From: UBA6382 sp963600315
GTDB lineage: Bacteria > Bacteroidota > Bacteroidia > Bacteroidales > Bacteroidaceae
DNA length: 5,506 nucleotides
Assembly (NCBI GenBank): GCA_963600315.1
Contig: CAVCAW010000119.1
Location: 1-5,506, forward strand
Direction: 5' to 3'
Notes under the pieces: model-generated
Database searches by the model: none
What the model saw: only the letters and a program-made list of their open reading frames with translations
What the model was told of the DNA's origin: nothing
Part shown: in pieces, positions 1 to 5,506 of the stretch
Layout of the letters: each line of letters begins with the position of its first letter
Position numbering within the stretch: the first letter of the stretch is position 1
Program-made: the position numbers and the translations under genes

Positions 1-2
1 GT

Positions 3-875
3 ACTGTAATAACGTATGAGAGACTGTATGCTCGTTATGAGATGCGTATGGCGAAATTAGCGATATGTCTTGCTGAAGGTGACTTTCGAATGATGGTGCT
101 GAAAGGGTATGGCTTGTCATTGGACTGGCCACAGCCCAATCATCGCCCTGTTGGAGATTTAGATATCTACAACTTGGGGAAATGGCGAGAGGCCGATGCA
201 TTAGTAGCTCAGAAATGTGGCATCAAGATAGATGACGGACACGAGCACCACACCGTTTACTCTTTCAAAGGCATTCCCGTAGAGAACCATTACGATTTTA
301 TCAATGTCCGTGCTCACCGTGACGCTCCAGTCATTGAAGCAAGACTCAAGGCATTGGCCAACGAAGGGTTCAAAGAGGTGGAGGTTCAAGGGGCTAAGGT
401 ATATTTGCCGTCTGCTAATTTCAACGCAATCTTCCTTATGCGTCACATGGGGCAGCACTTTGCCGGAGAACATGTGACTCTTCGACAGGTGTTGGATTGG
501 GGATTCTATATGCAGAATCACGGTACCGAAGTGAACTGGCCCTCAACGTTGGCATTCCTTGAAGAAATAGGCTTGCTGACATTCTTCCATCAGATTAACG
601 CTATCTGCGTTGACTATCTTGGGATTGCAGAAAGCAGCTTCCCCACTATCAGAAGAAATCAAGAGTTGGAGGAACGTATCCTACAGGACATCCTTCAGCC
701 AGAATTTGCCGAGGAGAAGCCTTCGGCTGGGCTATTCCCTATCTTGGGCTTCAAATGCCGACGCTGGTGGCACAACCGATGGAAACACAGACTGATATAC
801 AGTGACGGTCTGTTAATGACTTTCATGACATTAGCATGGTTTCATCTGAAGAAATCCGAAACAATTAAAGACTGA
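3..875 (+). CDS. Nucleotidyltransferase-fold protein of polysaccharide locus, 5'-truncated by window edge
   Basis: The reading frame is open from the first bases of the window. The ATG at 42 is preceded by 13 sense codons in frame (TVITYERLYARYE), which read like the helix that normally precedes the core in this family, so the true start lies upstream. The visible 290 residues resemble the uncharacterised nucleotidyltransferase family PF14907 (NTP_transf_5). Counting from the ATG at 42, they show a VLKGYG segment near residue 18, the acidic GDLDIY motif near residue 38 (the G-D-x-D metal-binding signature of this fold), a VENHYDFIN strand near residue 80, and a conserved helical stretch FLMRHMGQHFAGEHVTLRQ near residue 131. 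Members are common in Bacteroidota capsule and exopolysaccharide loci; their substrate is generally unknown, so the reaction is not assigned. The next gene starts 5 bp after its stop, which suggests co-transcription. Family call fairly secure from motifs; exact role open. Confidence 0.8.
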   Translation, partial: TVITYERLYARYEMRMAKLAICLAEGDFRMMVLKGYGLSLDWPQPNHRPVGDLDIYNLGKWREADALVAQKCGIKIDDGHEHHTVYSFKGIPVENHYDFINVRAHRDAPVIEARLKALANEGFKEVEVQGAKVYLPSANFNAIFLMRHMGQHFAGEHVTLRQVLDWGFYMQNHGTEVNWPSTLAFLEEIGLLTFFHQINAICVDYLGIAESSFPTIRRNQELEERILQDILQPEFAEEKPSAGLFPILGFKCRRWWHNRWKHRLIYSDGLLMTFMTLAWFHLKKSETIKD

Positions 876-880
876 GAAAA

Positions 881-2095
881 ATGAACGTGCTGTTTCTGAC
901 TATGTCATCTGGCTTGACTGATATCTATGCCAGTGGAATATATAACGACCTGATGCGGAGGTTCCGCGACGAAGGGCATGAGGTGTATATCATGTATCCG
1001 AACGAACGCCGGACAGGGAATCCTACAACGCTGAAACATGAAGGCGGTGTGCATACGTTGGGTGTCAAGACTCTAAACGTGACGCGCACTAATATTTTTG
1101 AGAAAGGAATCGGGCAACTGATGCTTGAGAGCCTGTTCTGTGCGGCTTTTAAGAAATACTTCAGCGACGTGACCTTCGACTTGATACTTTATTCTACTCC
1201 GCCCATTACATTCAACAAGGTGATTGAAACGGTAAAAAAGAAGTCGGACGGTAAAGCTCTATGCTATTTGTTGCTGAAGGACATATTTCCTCAGAATGCG
1301 GTTGACCTTGGCATGATGAGCAAAGCCGGCTTAAAAGGCTTCCTCTATCGTATGTTTCGCAAGAAGGAGAAAAAGCTATACGCTATATCGGACTACATTG
1401 GCTGTATGAGTCCGGCTAATGTGAAATATGTACTTGAGCATAATCCTGAAGTGGCAAAGGAGAAAGTGGAGCTCGCTCCCAACTCATGCGATATCCCAAC
1501 AGAAGAGCGCACATGCGACAAGACGGAAATTCTGCAAAAATATGGGCTACCTACTGATAAGCCTATATTTATATATGGCGGTAACATGGGACGGCCTCAA
1601 GGTGTACCATTCCTCGTGGAATGTATTAAAGCTGTAAAGAATCGCACGGATTGTCATTTTGTGGTTGTTGGAAACGGTACGGAGTATCACCGGTTAGAGA
1701 AGTTCATTTCTGAAGAAAGACCTAAGGCGGTGTCATTATTCCGTTACTTACCAAAGGCTGACTACAATGCGTTGGCTACAGCTTGCGACGTGGGACTTAT
1801 CTTCCTTGACTATCGCTTTACAATACCCAACTACCCATCACGCCTGCTTTCTTACCTAATGGGGCGCAAGCCTATTGTCGCTTGTACCGACCCTAATTGC
1901 GACACTGGCTATTTGGCGGAACAGAATGGGTATGGACTATATGCTCCCAGCAACGATGTGAGCGCATTCGTTGCCGCTGTAGACCGGATACTTGACTCGG
2001 ACATTAAACAGATGGGAAATAATGGCTACCAGTTCTTCTTGAACAACTACACCACGGAGCATACGTACAACGCTATAGTGAAGCACTTAAATTGA
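881..2095 (+). CDS. Glycosyltransferase family 4 (WbuB-like)
   Basis: A complete 404-residue protein, a usual length for cytoplasmic GT-B retaining glycosyltransferases that add sugars from nucleotide donors to a lipid-linked repeat unit. The N-terminal Rossmann half opens with MNVLFLTMSSGL and a helix ending in GHEVYIMYP. The linker carries APNSCD at residues 199-204, equivalent to the usual PNGVD. The C-terminal half starts with IYGGNMGRPQG at 231-241, the donor-phosphate glycine loop, then FVVVGNGTE, a DVGLIFL strand, and the YPSRLLSYLMGRKPIVA segment from 318, where the family usually has a PSK/R-x-x-E-Y-x-x-x-GkP motif. The usual glutamate of that motif is replaced (SRLLSY), a small departure seen in some WbuB-like enzymes. 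The ATG at 881 is chosen because it opens the first strand directly and lies 5 bp behind the previous stop. No strong Shine-Dalgarno is present, as is normal for Bacteroidota. Donor and acceptor sugars cannot be read from sequence. Confidence 0.9.
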   Translation: MNVLFLTMSSGLTDIYASGIYNDLMRRFRDEGHEVYIMYPNERRTGNPTTLKHEGGVHTLGVKTLNVTRTNIFEKGIGQLMLESLFCAAFKKYFSDVTFDLILYSTPPITFNKVIETVKKKSDGKALCYLLLKDIFPQNAVDLGMMSKAGLKGFLYRMFRKKEKKLYAISDYIGCMSPANVKYVLEHNPEVAKEKVELAPNSCDIPTEERTCDKTEILQKYGLPTDKPIFIYGGNMGRPQGVPFLVECIKAVKNRTDCHFVVVGNGTEYHRLEKFISEERPKAVSLFRYLPKADYNALATACDVGLIFLDYRFTIPNYPSRLLSYLMGRKPIVACTDPNCDTGYLAEQNGYGLYAPSNDVSAFVAAVDRILDSDIKQMGNNGYQFFLNNYTTEHTYNAIVKHLN

Positions 2096-2221
2096 TACAT
2101 TATACATATGTGTGTGCACTTCGCCGTCCCAAAACGCAAAACACTCCACATTTGTGTACCGTTCCCTAGCCCTAATTTATTCGCATCTGAACAAATGCAT
2201 GTGAAAAAGTTATGGTTTTGC

Positions 2222-2252
2222 TTGTTGGTTTAGTTGGTTTTACTTACCTTTG
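2222..2252 (+). promoter_or_regulatory. Bacteroidota-type promoter for the Panacea gene pair
   Basis: TACCTTTG at 2245-2252 is an exact match to the Bacteroidota -7 consensus TAnnTTTG. A TTG at 2222-2224, within CTTGTTGG, lies 20 bp upstream, close to the expected -33 (TTTG/TTG) spacing. The predicted transcript start falls about ten bases beyond the box, giving a short leader before the ATG at 2276. This means the Panacea pair probably has its own promoter rather than relying on the polysaccharide operon. It also rules against the in-frame TTG at 2234, which would lie inside the promoter. Confidence 0.6.
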
Positions 2253-2275
2253 CTCACAAGAAAACCAACAAACTC

Positions 2276-2755
2276 ATGATTGACGTTGAAACTGTTGCTT
2301 CTTATATATACCAGCGCTACTATCTGGAGTATCATACCAGAATAGACGAGATGAAGTTGCACAAGTTGCTCTACTTCGCTCAGCGCGAGTGTCTTATTCA
2401 GACGGACGCACCGATGTTTGAGGCACAGTTTGAAGCATGGAAATATGGTCCTGTCATGGTAGAGATAAGACAGTGTTACCGCACAGGTACTTTGGCATAT
2501 AGTTTGACTGACGAGATGTTGGCAGTGTATGGCGACATACTTGATACAGTTTTCCGAACGTACGCACCGCAGGACTCATGGAGTCTTAGCACATTGACCC
2601 ACGGAGAATACTGTTGGAACAGGGCTCGTGAAGGCTATGACGAGTATGAGGCTTGCGAAGTTAAAATTTTGACCGAAGACATACGAAAGGACGCATGTCG
2701 TGTCCGACAGCGTCGCCGTGTTTTAGAACGTCTTAATCTACACCGGCCGTCTTAA
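2276..2755 (+). CDS. Panacea (SocA/DUF4065) domain protein, candidate antitoxin
   Basis: A 159-residue protein made almost entirely of a Panacea domain. Visible hallmarks are the MKLHKLLYFAQ helix at residues 26-36, an acidic/aromatic EAWKYGPV segment at 53-60 that is the most conserved part of the family, an EIRQCY helix just after, and a C-terminal LSTLTHGEYCW motif, where the family has L-S-x-x-T-H followed by W. Panacea domains act as antitoxins against many unrelated toxins (PanAT systems) and occur in the SocAB proteolytic-adaptor system; some are phage or mobile-element associated. The ATG at 2276 is preferred over the TTG at 2234 because family members begin close to this point and a promoter box sits at 2245-2252. 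The gene stops 2 bp before the next ATG, so the two are almost certainly translated from one message. Family assignment is strong; antitoxin function is inferred from context. Confidence 0.85.
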   Translation: MIDVETVASYIYQRYYLEYHTRIDEMKLHKLLYFAQRECLIQTDAPMFEAQFEAWKYGPVMVEIRQCYRTGTLAYSLTDEMLAVYGDILDTVFRTYAPQDSWSLSTLTHGEYCWNRAREGYDEYEACEVKILTEDIRKDACRVRQRRRVLERLNLHRPS

Positions 2756-2757
2756 CG

Positions 2758-3609
2758 ATGGAAATCACATCTGAACAAAAGAAAATCGTTGAGAAGCTAA
2801 GGGTTGAGCGTTTATCGTCCAATCCAGATAACATACGTTTGGTAGAAGGTTTCTACAGCGTCAACAATCAAAATGTCGCCAACGCATTGCTTAACGAGGC
2901 ATTCGGTGAAGACGAGAACGGCAGCTTGGCGTACTATGTCGTTAAAGATGACAATGACCGCGTCCTGTTTTTCTTCTCTTTAAAATGTGGACAACTCTTT
3001 GACGAGTTTATTGAAGGTGAAAAGCTGTCAAGACTTAAGGAGCTTTGTCAAACATTAACCAAAAAGTTGGACTGTGACGATCTTTCCTCGGAAGAAAAAG
3101 ACGGTCTGAACGCTGCTCTAGAGGCTATGCGTTCAAAGAAAGGACTAAAGAAGGAGAATGTAGCCAGAATACTGAAAGTCTCTCAAGAAGATGAGCTCAT
3201 AGAGGAACTCTTTGCTCCGAATGTTAAAAGTGTAGGCAAGACATTCGCTGGAATAGAAATAGTACACTTCTGCAAAAACGACGAGCATGAAGATTTATGG
3301 GAGACATACCATATGCCACAGAAGTTGGGACCGATAGTATTTTGGGAATTCATTGTACCCCGCATATTTGACATACAAAGAATTGTTGGCTGTGAGTATC
3401 TTTTCCTTTTCGCAGCGGACTGTAATCCTGATGAACATCTTGTTAACTACTACAGGCGTTATTTGAAATTCGGCGTAGCAGACGAACATAGTGCGGCAAT
3501 ACCATTATACGATTTCACCTGTAAATTTATGTATCAGGAGATATCACAATTGGCATGTCACCGTGACATGTTCTACAAGCACTTTAATCCAGACGATGAC
3601 GCAGTGTAA
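2758..3609 (+). CDS. GNAT-like protein paired with Panacea, candidate toxin or effector
   Basis: A 283-residue protein. It appears to have a divergent GNAT (acetyltransferase) layout. Residues 58-80 (AYYVVKDDNDRVLFFFSLKCG) look like the beta2-beta3 hairpin. Residues 85-155 are a lysine/glutamate-rich, probably helical insertion. IEIVHFCKN at 166-174 fits beta4. QKLGPI at 188-193, followed by an aromatic helix, sits where the acetyl-CoA loop Q/R-x-x-G-x-G/A would be, but its last position is Ile instead of Gly/Ala. CEYLFLFAAD (212-221) and then LVNYYRRYLKF (228-238) match the beta5 and alpha4 'YY-x-x-x-LKF' end of GNAT folds. There is no signal peptide or membrane segment. It starts 2 bp after the Panacea gene, so it is the natural partner. 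From memory, similar proteins follow Panacea genes in other Bacteroidales. Whether it acetylates anything, or is toxic, cannot be read here. Confidence 0.6.
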   Translation: MEITSEQKKIVEKLRVERLSSNPDNIRLVEGFYSVNNQNVANALLNEAFGEDENGSLAYYVVKDDNDRVLFFFSLKCGQLFDEFIEGEKLSRLKELCQTLTKKLDCDDLSSEEKDGLNAALEAMRSKKGLKKENVARILKVSQEDELIEELFAPNVKSVGKTFAGIEIVHFCKNDEHEDLWETYHMPQKLGPIVFWEFIVPRIFDIQRIVGCEYLFLFAADCNPDEHLVNYYRRYLKFGVADEHSAAIPLYDFTCKFMYQEISQLACHRDMFYKHFNPDDDAV

Positions 3610-3611
3610 CC

Positions 3612-3917
3612 TTGTGTATCTTTGGATTGCTTAGTGTTCAGGTTTCGGACACTTACCTCGATGATGTTCTCCGCTGGCACGGCCACCAGCGATGCGACGA
3701 GGGAAATTATTCTCTGCGAAGCGATCTGTTATTGCTCGAACGGCAGGCTGATGCAGCGCAGCTGTATCGGAGTTGGGGCTGTATCGGCAGTGTGAGCTTG
3801 CGCACGGACTGCCGATAGAGGCACAGCTCCAAAGACTTTCGCAGAAAGGTTGCCTGCCGTTCGGGTGTTTCTGATGTTTTTTTCAAAAAAGCATGGGGTA
3901 TCTTTGGGCTGTCGTCA
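3612..3917. repeat. Structured, probably dispersed intergenic repeat with nested inverted repeats
   Basis: This covers most of the 349-bp gene-free stretch between the GNAT-like gene and the assembly gap. It looks richer in G+C than the AT-rich DNA just after it. The decamer GTATCTTTGG occurs near both ends (3616-3625 and 3898-3907). Inside are a perfect 12-bp inverted repeat, CGAACGGCAGGC at 3737-3748 against 3852-3863; a 10-bp stem with one G-U pair, 3773-3782 against 3823-3832; and a perfect 9-bp stem ATCGGCAGT at 3783-3791 against 3808-3816. All are nested. A separate 5-bp hairpin (GCTGG/CCAGC) lies at 3673-3690, and GCTGTATCGG is directly repeated at 3761 and 3778. Short open frames exist on both strands but none looks like a protein; I treat them as by-products. 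From memory, related sequence is scattered through Prevotella genomes and sometimes annotated as tiny hypothetical proteins; this is unverified. Alternatives are a MITE-like element or a non-coding RNA. Confidence 0.55.
3737..3863. other. Long nested stem-loop within the repeat
   Basis: Three inverted repeats are stacked about one centre: the outer 12-bp arms 3737-3748 and 3852-3863, the middle 10-bp arms 3773-3782 and 3823-3832, and the inner 9-bp arms 3783-3791 and 3808-3816 closing a 16-nt loop. The loop can add a GTG/CAC pairing. The middle and inner stems are continuous on the left and separated by a 6-nt bulge (AGAGGC) on the right. A T7 tract follows at 3877-3883, 13 nt past the outer stem, followed by C and A6. 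That is too far for a clean intrinsic terminator, although the structure could still attenuate transcription from the Panacea pair. The strand on which it functions, if it does, is unknown. Confidence 0.5.
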
Positions 3918-3958
3918 TAGATAACATAAAACACAAAACCCAACACATTATTATATAT

Positions 3959-3968
3959 NNNNNNNNNN
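3959..3968. other. Assembly gap (10 Ns)
   Basis: Exactly ten Ns, a common placeholder for a scaffold join of unknown length. The gap cuts the phosphoglycosyl transferase gene: downstream sequence begins inside its membrane helix, while the AT-rich sequence upstream (3918-3958) contains no plausible start in any frame. The missing sequence must contain the start codon and about 14 codons, and may be longer than 10 bases. The dispersed repeat immediately to the left could explain why assembly broke here. Confidence 0.9.
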
Positions 3969-4540
3969 CGCTGATAGCGTTGGTTTGCATTAGTCCGCTG
4001 CTGATAGTGGTGACCATCTGGCTACACTTCGCCAACAAGGGCGCCGGCGCGTTCTTCTTGCAGGAACGACCGGGTAAGGGCGGCAAAATATTCAAGGTCA
4101 TCAAGTTCAAGAGTATGACTGATGAACGTGACGAGAACGGAAAGCTTCTGCCTGACGCTGACCGCCTCACTCCCGTAGGGCGTTTCGTACGGTCTACATC
4201 CATCGACGAGTTGCCGCAGTTGATAAATGTGCTGAAGGGCGATATGGCACTGATAGGCCCACGACCACTATTGCCCGAATATCTCCCACTCTACACAAAT
4301 GAACAGGCACGCAGGCATGAGGTACGTCCGGGAATAAGTGGATGGGCGCAGGTACATGGCAGAAACGCCATCTCTTGGACAGAGAAATTCAAGCTTGACG
4401 TATATTACGTGAACCATTGTTCTTTGATGATTGACTTGAAAGTAATCTTCATAACCATACAGAAGGTGCTTTGCCGTAATGACATCAACACAACCAACGG
4501 CAATTTTGCTACAAGCGAACGTTTTAACGGACACAATTAA
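3969..4540 (+). CDS. Monotopic phosphoglycosyl transferase (PglC/WcaJ-C type), N-terminus lost in gap
   Basis: This family (Bac_transf, PF02397) transfers a phospho-sugar from a nucleotide sugar to undecaprenyl phosphate at the inner membrane, the first committed step of repeat-unit assembly. The 189 visible residues start within the re-entrant membrane helix (LIALVCISPLLIVVTIW), followed by FFLQERPGKGGKIF, KFKSM at 45-49, TPVGRFVRSTSIDELPQ with the catalytic Asp79-Glu80 dyad, GDMALIGPRP at 90-99, and the RPGISGWAQVHGRN signature at 119-132. PglC has its dyad at residues 93-94, so about 14 residues are missing, consistent with loss in the gap. In frame upstream of the Ns the sequence (for example HKTQHIIIY) does not resemble a family N-terminus, so a continuous gene starting at 3893 is not supported. 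No long N-terminal CoA-binding-like domain fits here, so this is the short PglC-type form. Sugar specificity is unknown; a diacetamido or acetamido sugar would fit the PglD-like neighbour. Confidence 0.88.
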
Positions 4541-4552
4541 ATTATAATTTTA

Positions 4553-5206
4553 ATGAAAGACATCGCAATCTATGGCGCAGGGGGACTCGGACGTGAAATC
4601 GCCTGTCTGATAAGAATAATCAATGAGAGTAAAGACGAGCCAGAATGGAATCTGATTGGATTCTTTGACGACGCAGAAAAATTAAAAGGAAAGATGATTT
4701 CGCATTATGCACAGTGTTTCGGAGGCATAGAGGAACTTAATAGCTATTCCGATGAACTTTTCCTTACCATCGCTATTGGAAATTCGAAGGCAGTGCATAC
4801 AATTTTGCAGAAGATATCCAATCCTAACGTGCATTACCCAAACTTGATACATCCTGATGTGGTTTTTTCCGACAAGGAGACCTTCGCCATAGGAATAGGC
4901 AATATTATTCAGCGCGGATGTAGTATTTCCTGTGATGTTTCTATCGGAGATTTTAATATAGCCAATGGAAGTGTTGCAATAGGGCATGATGACAAAATCG
5001 GTTCTTTCAACACAATAATGCCTGCTGTGAGGATATCTGGAGGCGTGACAATAGGTGACTTCAATTTCTTTGGTGTAGGTTCAATCATACTACAGTATAT
5101 AAAAATAGGTAATGAAATCCGTCTTGGTGCTGGCAGCGTACTTATGACAAAGCCAAAAAACGGACAACTTTATATGGGCAATCCCGCTCGCAAAACAGAA
5201 TTTTAA
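4553..5206 (+). CDS. Sugar O/N-acyltransferase, PglD/NeuD family (left-handed beta-helix)
   Basis: A 217-residue protein, the usual length for the family. It begins with a Rossmann-like nucleotide-sugar-binding domain (IYGAGGLGRE at residues 6-15, FFDD at 37-40, AIGNSKA at 74-80). A linker (NLIHPDVVF, 97-105) leads into left-handed beta-helix hexapeptide repeats from about 108 to 200. The catalytic base of PglD-type enzymes is a His in a G-H-D segment; here GHDDKIG puts it at His145. The ending GNPARKTEF has the typical GNPAR/K tail. In known relatives the acetyl group goes from acetyl-CoA to the 4-amino group of a UDP-sugar (PglD) or to sialic acid (NeuD). Directly behind a PglC-like transferase (12-bp spacer), a PglD-like role in making an acylated amino sugar is most likely, but the adjacent ACP leaves open a longer acyl donor. 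The ATG at 4553 follows an AT-rich spacer without a Shine-Dalgarno. Confidence 0.85.
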   Translation: MKDIAIYGAGGLGREIACLIRIINESKDEPEWNLIGFFDDAEKLKGKMISHYAQCFGGIEELNSYSDELFLTIAIGNSKAVHTILQKISNPNVHYPNLIHPDVVFSDKETFAIGIGNIIQRGCSISCDVSIGDFNIANGSVAIGHDDKIGSFNTIMPAVRISGGVTIGDFNFFGVGSIILQYIKIGNEIRLGAGSVLMTKPKNGQLYMGNPARKTEF

Positions 5207-5224
5207 TAACATAAAAAAGCTAGA

Positions 5225-5464
5225 ATGAAAAGTATTGACGAATTTGTAAATCTCTTTGGGGAACTTTTTGAGGATACCGATACCGGTAATTTCACTGCAG
5301 ACACAGATTTCCGTGATAATGACGAGTGGTCTTCTTTAATAGGTCTTTCTGTTATCGCTATGGTAGACGACGAGTTTGATGTATCTCTTAAAGGAGACGA
5401 TATAAAGAATTCATCCACTATTGGTGACATATATAAACGTATCAAAGAACACGTAAATGAATAA
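5225..5464 (+). CDS. Acyl carrier protein of polysaccharide locus
   Basis: A 79-residue acidic protein with the size and four-helix pattern of stand-alone acyl carrier proteins (PP-binding, PF00550). The phosphopantetheine site sits in EWSSLIGLSVIAMVDDEF at 34-51; Ser37, directly before Leu38, aligns with the Ser of the usual D-S-L motif. The preceding Asp is replaced by Ser36, and the Trp before it (D/E-W-D-S-L in many specialised ACPs) is kept. The acidic helix II (VDDEFDV) and the closing TIGDIYKRIKEHV helix are typical. It lies 18 bp after the acyltransferase gene, so it is probably part of the same transcript. As an ACP outside a fatty-acid operon, it most likely carries an acyl or amino-acyl group for sugar decoration, with its synthase or transferase encoded beyond the window. 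No gene can be called in the final 42 bp. Confidence 0.87.
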   Translation: MKSIDEFVNLFGELFEDTDTGNFTADTDFRDNDEWSSLIGLSVIAMVDDEFDVSLKGDDIKNSSTIGDIYKRIKEHVNE

Positions 5465-5506
5465 TTGAGAATATCGCTCCAATGGTACCGTTGTAGCGGT
5501 CTGATG

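Noticed and set aside
201..521. 106-residue frame on the - strand
   Set aside because: It is antisense to the well-supported nucleotidyltransferase and has no recognisable domain.
2096..2221. Terminator after the GT4 gene
   Set aside because: The stretch has small palindromes (ACATATGT, GCAT...ATGC) but no GC-rich stem followed by a T run; I see nothing else I can support there.
2234..2275. TTG start giving a 173-residue Panacea protein
   Set aside because: The extra 14 residues do not look like the family N-terminus, and the TAnnTTTG promoter box at 2245-2252 would lie inside the coding region; ATG 2276 is better.
3612..3818. 68-residue frame on the + strand starting at TTG
   Set aside because: It lies in the inverted-repeat element, uses a weak start, is rich in Arg/Cys/Leu without a recognisable fold, and other frames on both strands are equally open.
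3713..3845. Additional pairing CTGCGAAG (3715-3722) with CTTTCGCAG (3836-3844)
   Set aside because: It crosses the 12-bp outer stem and has an unpaired base, so it would need a pseudoknot or an alternative fold; too weak to list as a feature.
3737..3863. Integron attC site or IS terminal repeats
   Set aside because: There is no transposase or integrase nearby, and I could not find the R''/L'' core triplets or bulged bases of an attC site.
3707..3946. 79-residue frame on the - strand across the repeat
   Set aside because: The composition (many Arg, Ser, Cys) and the nested stems point to structured non-coding DNA; the frame has no recognisable domain and runs opposite to all neighbours.
5465..5506. 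Start of another gene at the right edge
   Set aside because: ATG at 5457 and ATG at 5481 meet stops within a few codons and the only open frame lacks an ATG before the last codon; too short to call.

Overview
The window reads as a surface-polysaccharide (capsule or O-antigen type) biosynthesis locus from a Bacteroidales bacterium, most likely Prevotella/Segatella or a close relative. The evidence is the gene content (PF14907-type nucleotidyltransferase, WbuB-like GT4 glycosyltransferase, small monotopic phosphoglycosyl transferase, PglD/NeuD-like acyltransferase, acyl carrier protein), start codons without strong Shine-Dalgarno sequences, and a well-placed Bacteroidota-type -7 promoter box (TAnnTTTG). 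A run of exactly ten Ns suggests a draft or metagenomic scaffold. The genus is inferred; no marker gene is present.

Left part (3-2095): the 3' part of a nucleotidyltransferase-fold gene, entering from outside the window, is followed 5 bp later by a complete GT4 glycosyltransferase. Both look like members of one polysaccharide operon on the + strand.

Middle part (2096-3958): this interrupts the sugar genes. After a 180-bp intergenic stretch carrying its own promoter come two tightly coupled genes: a Panacea (SocA/DUF4065) protein and a 283-residue protein with GNAT-like features. The arrangement fits a Panacea-type toxin-antitoxin or defence module inside the polysaccharide locus. Directly behind it lies about 300 bp of probably non-coding sequence with strong nested inverted repeats and a 10-bp direct repeat near its ends, probably a dispersed structured repeat. 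A 10-N assembly gap follows.

Right part (3969-5464): a phosphoglycosyl transferase that has lost its N-terminus to the gap, a PglD/NeuD-like sugar N-acyltransferase and a dedicated acyl carrier protein, with 12-bp and 18-bp spacers. Together they suggest that a nucleotide-activated amino sugar is acylated and its phospho-sugar loaded onto undecaprenyl phosphate to start the repeat unit. The ACP suggests that a carrier-bound acyl chain is also made or used by genes beyond the right edge.

The most interesting items are the Panacea plus degenerate-GNAT pair and the structured repeat behind it.
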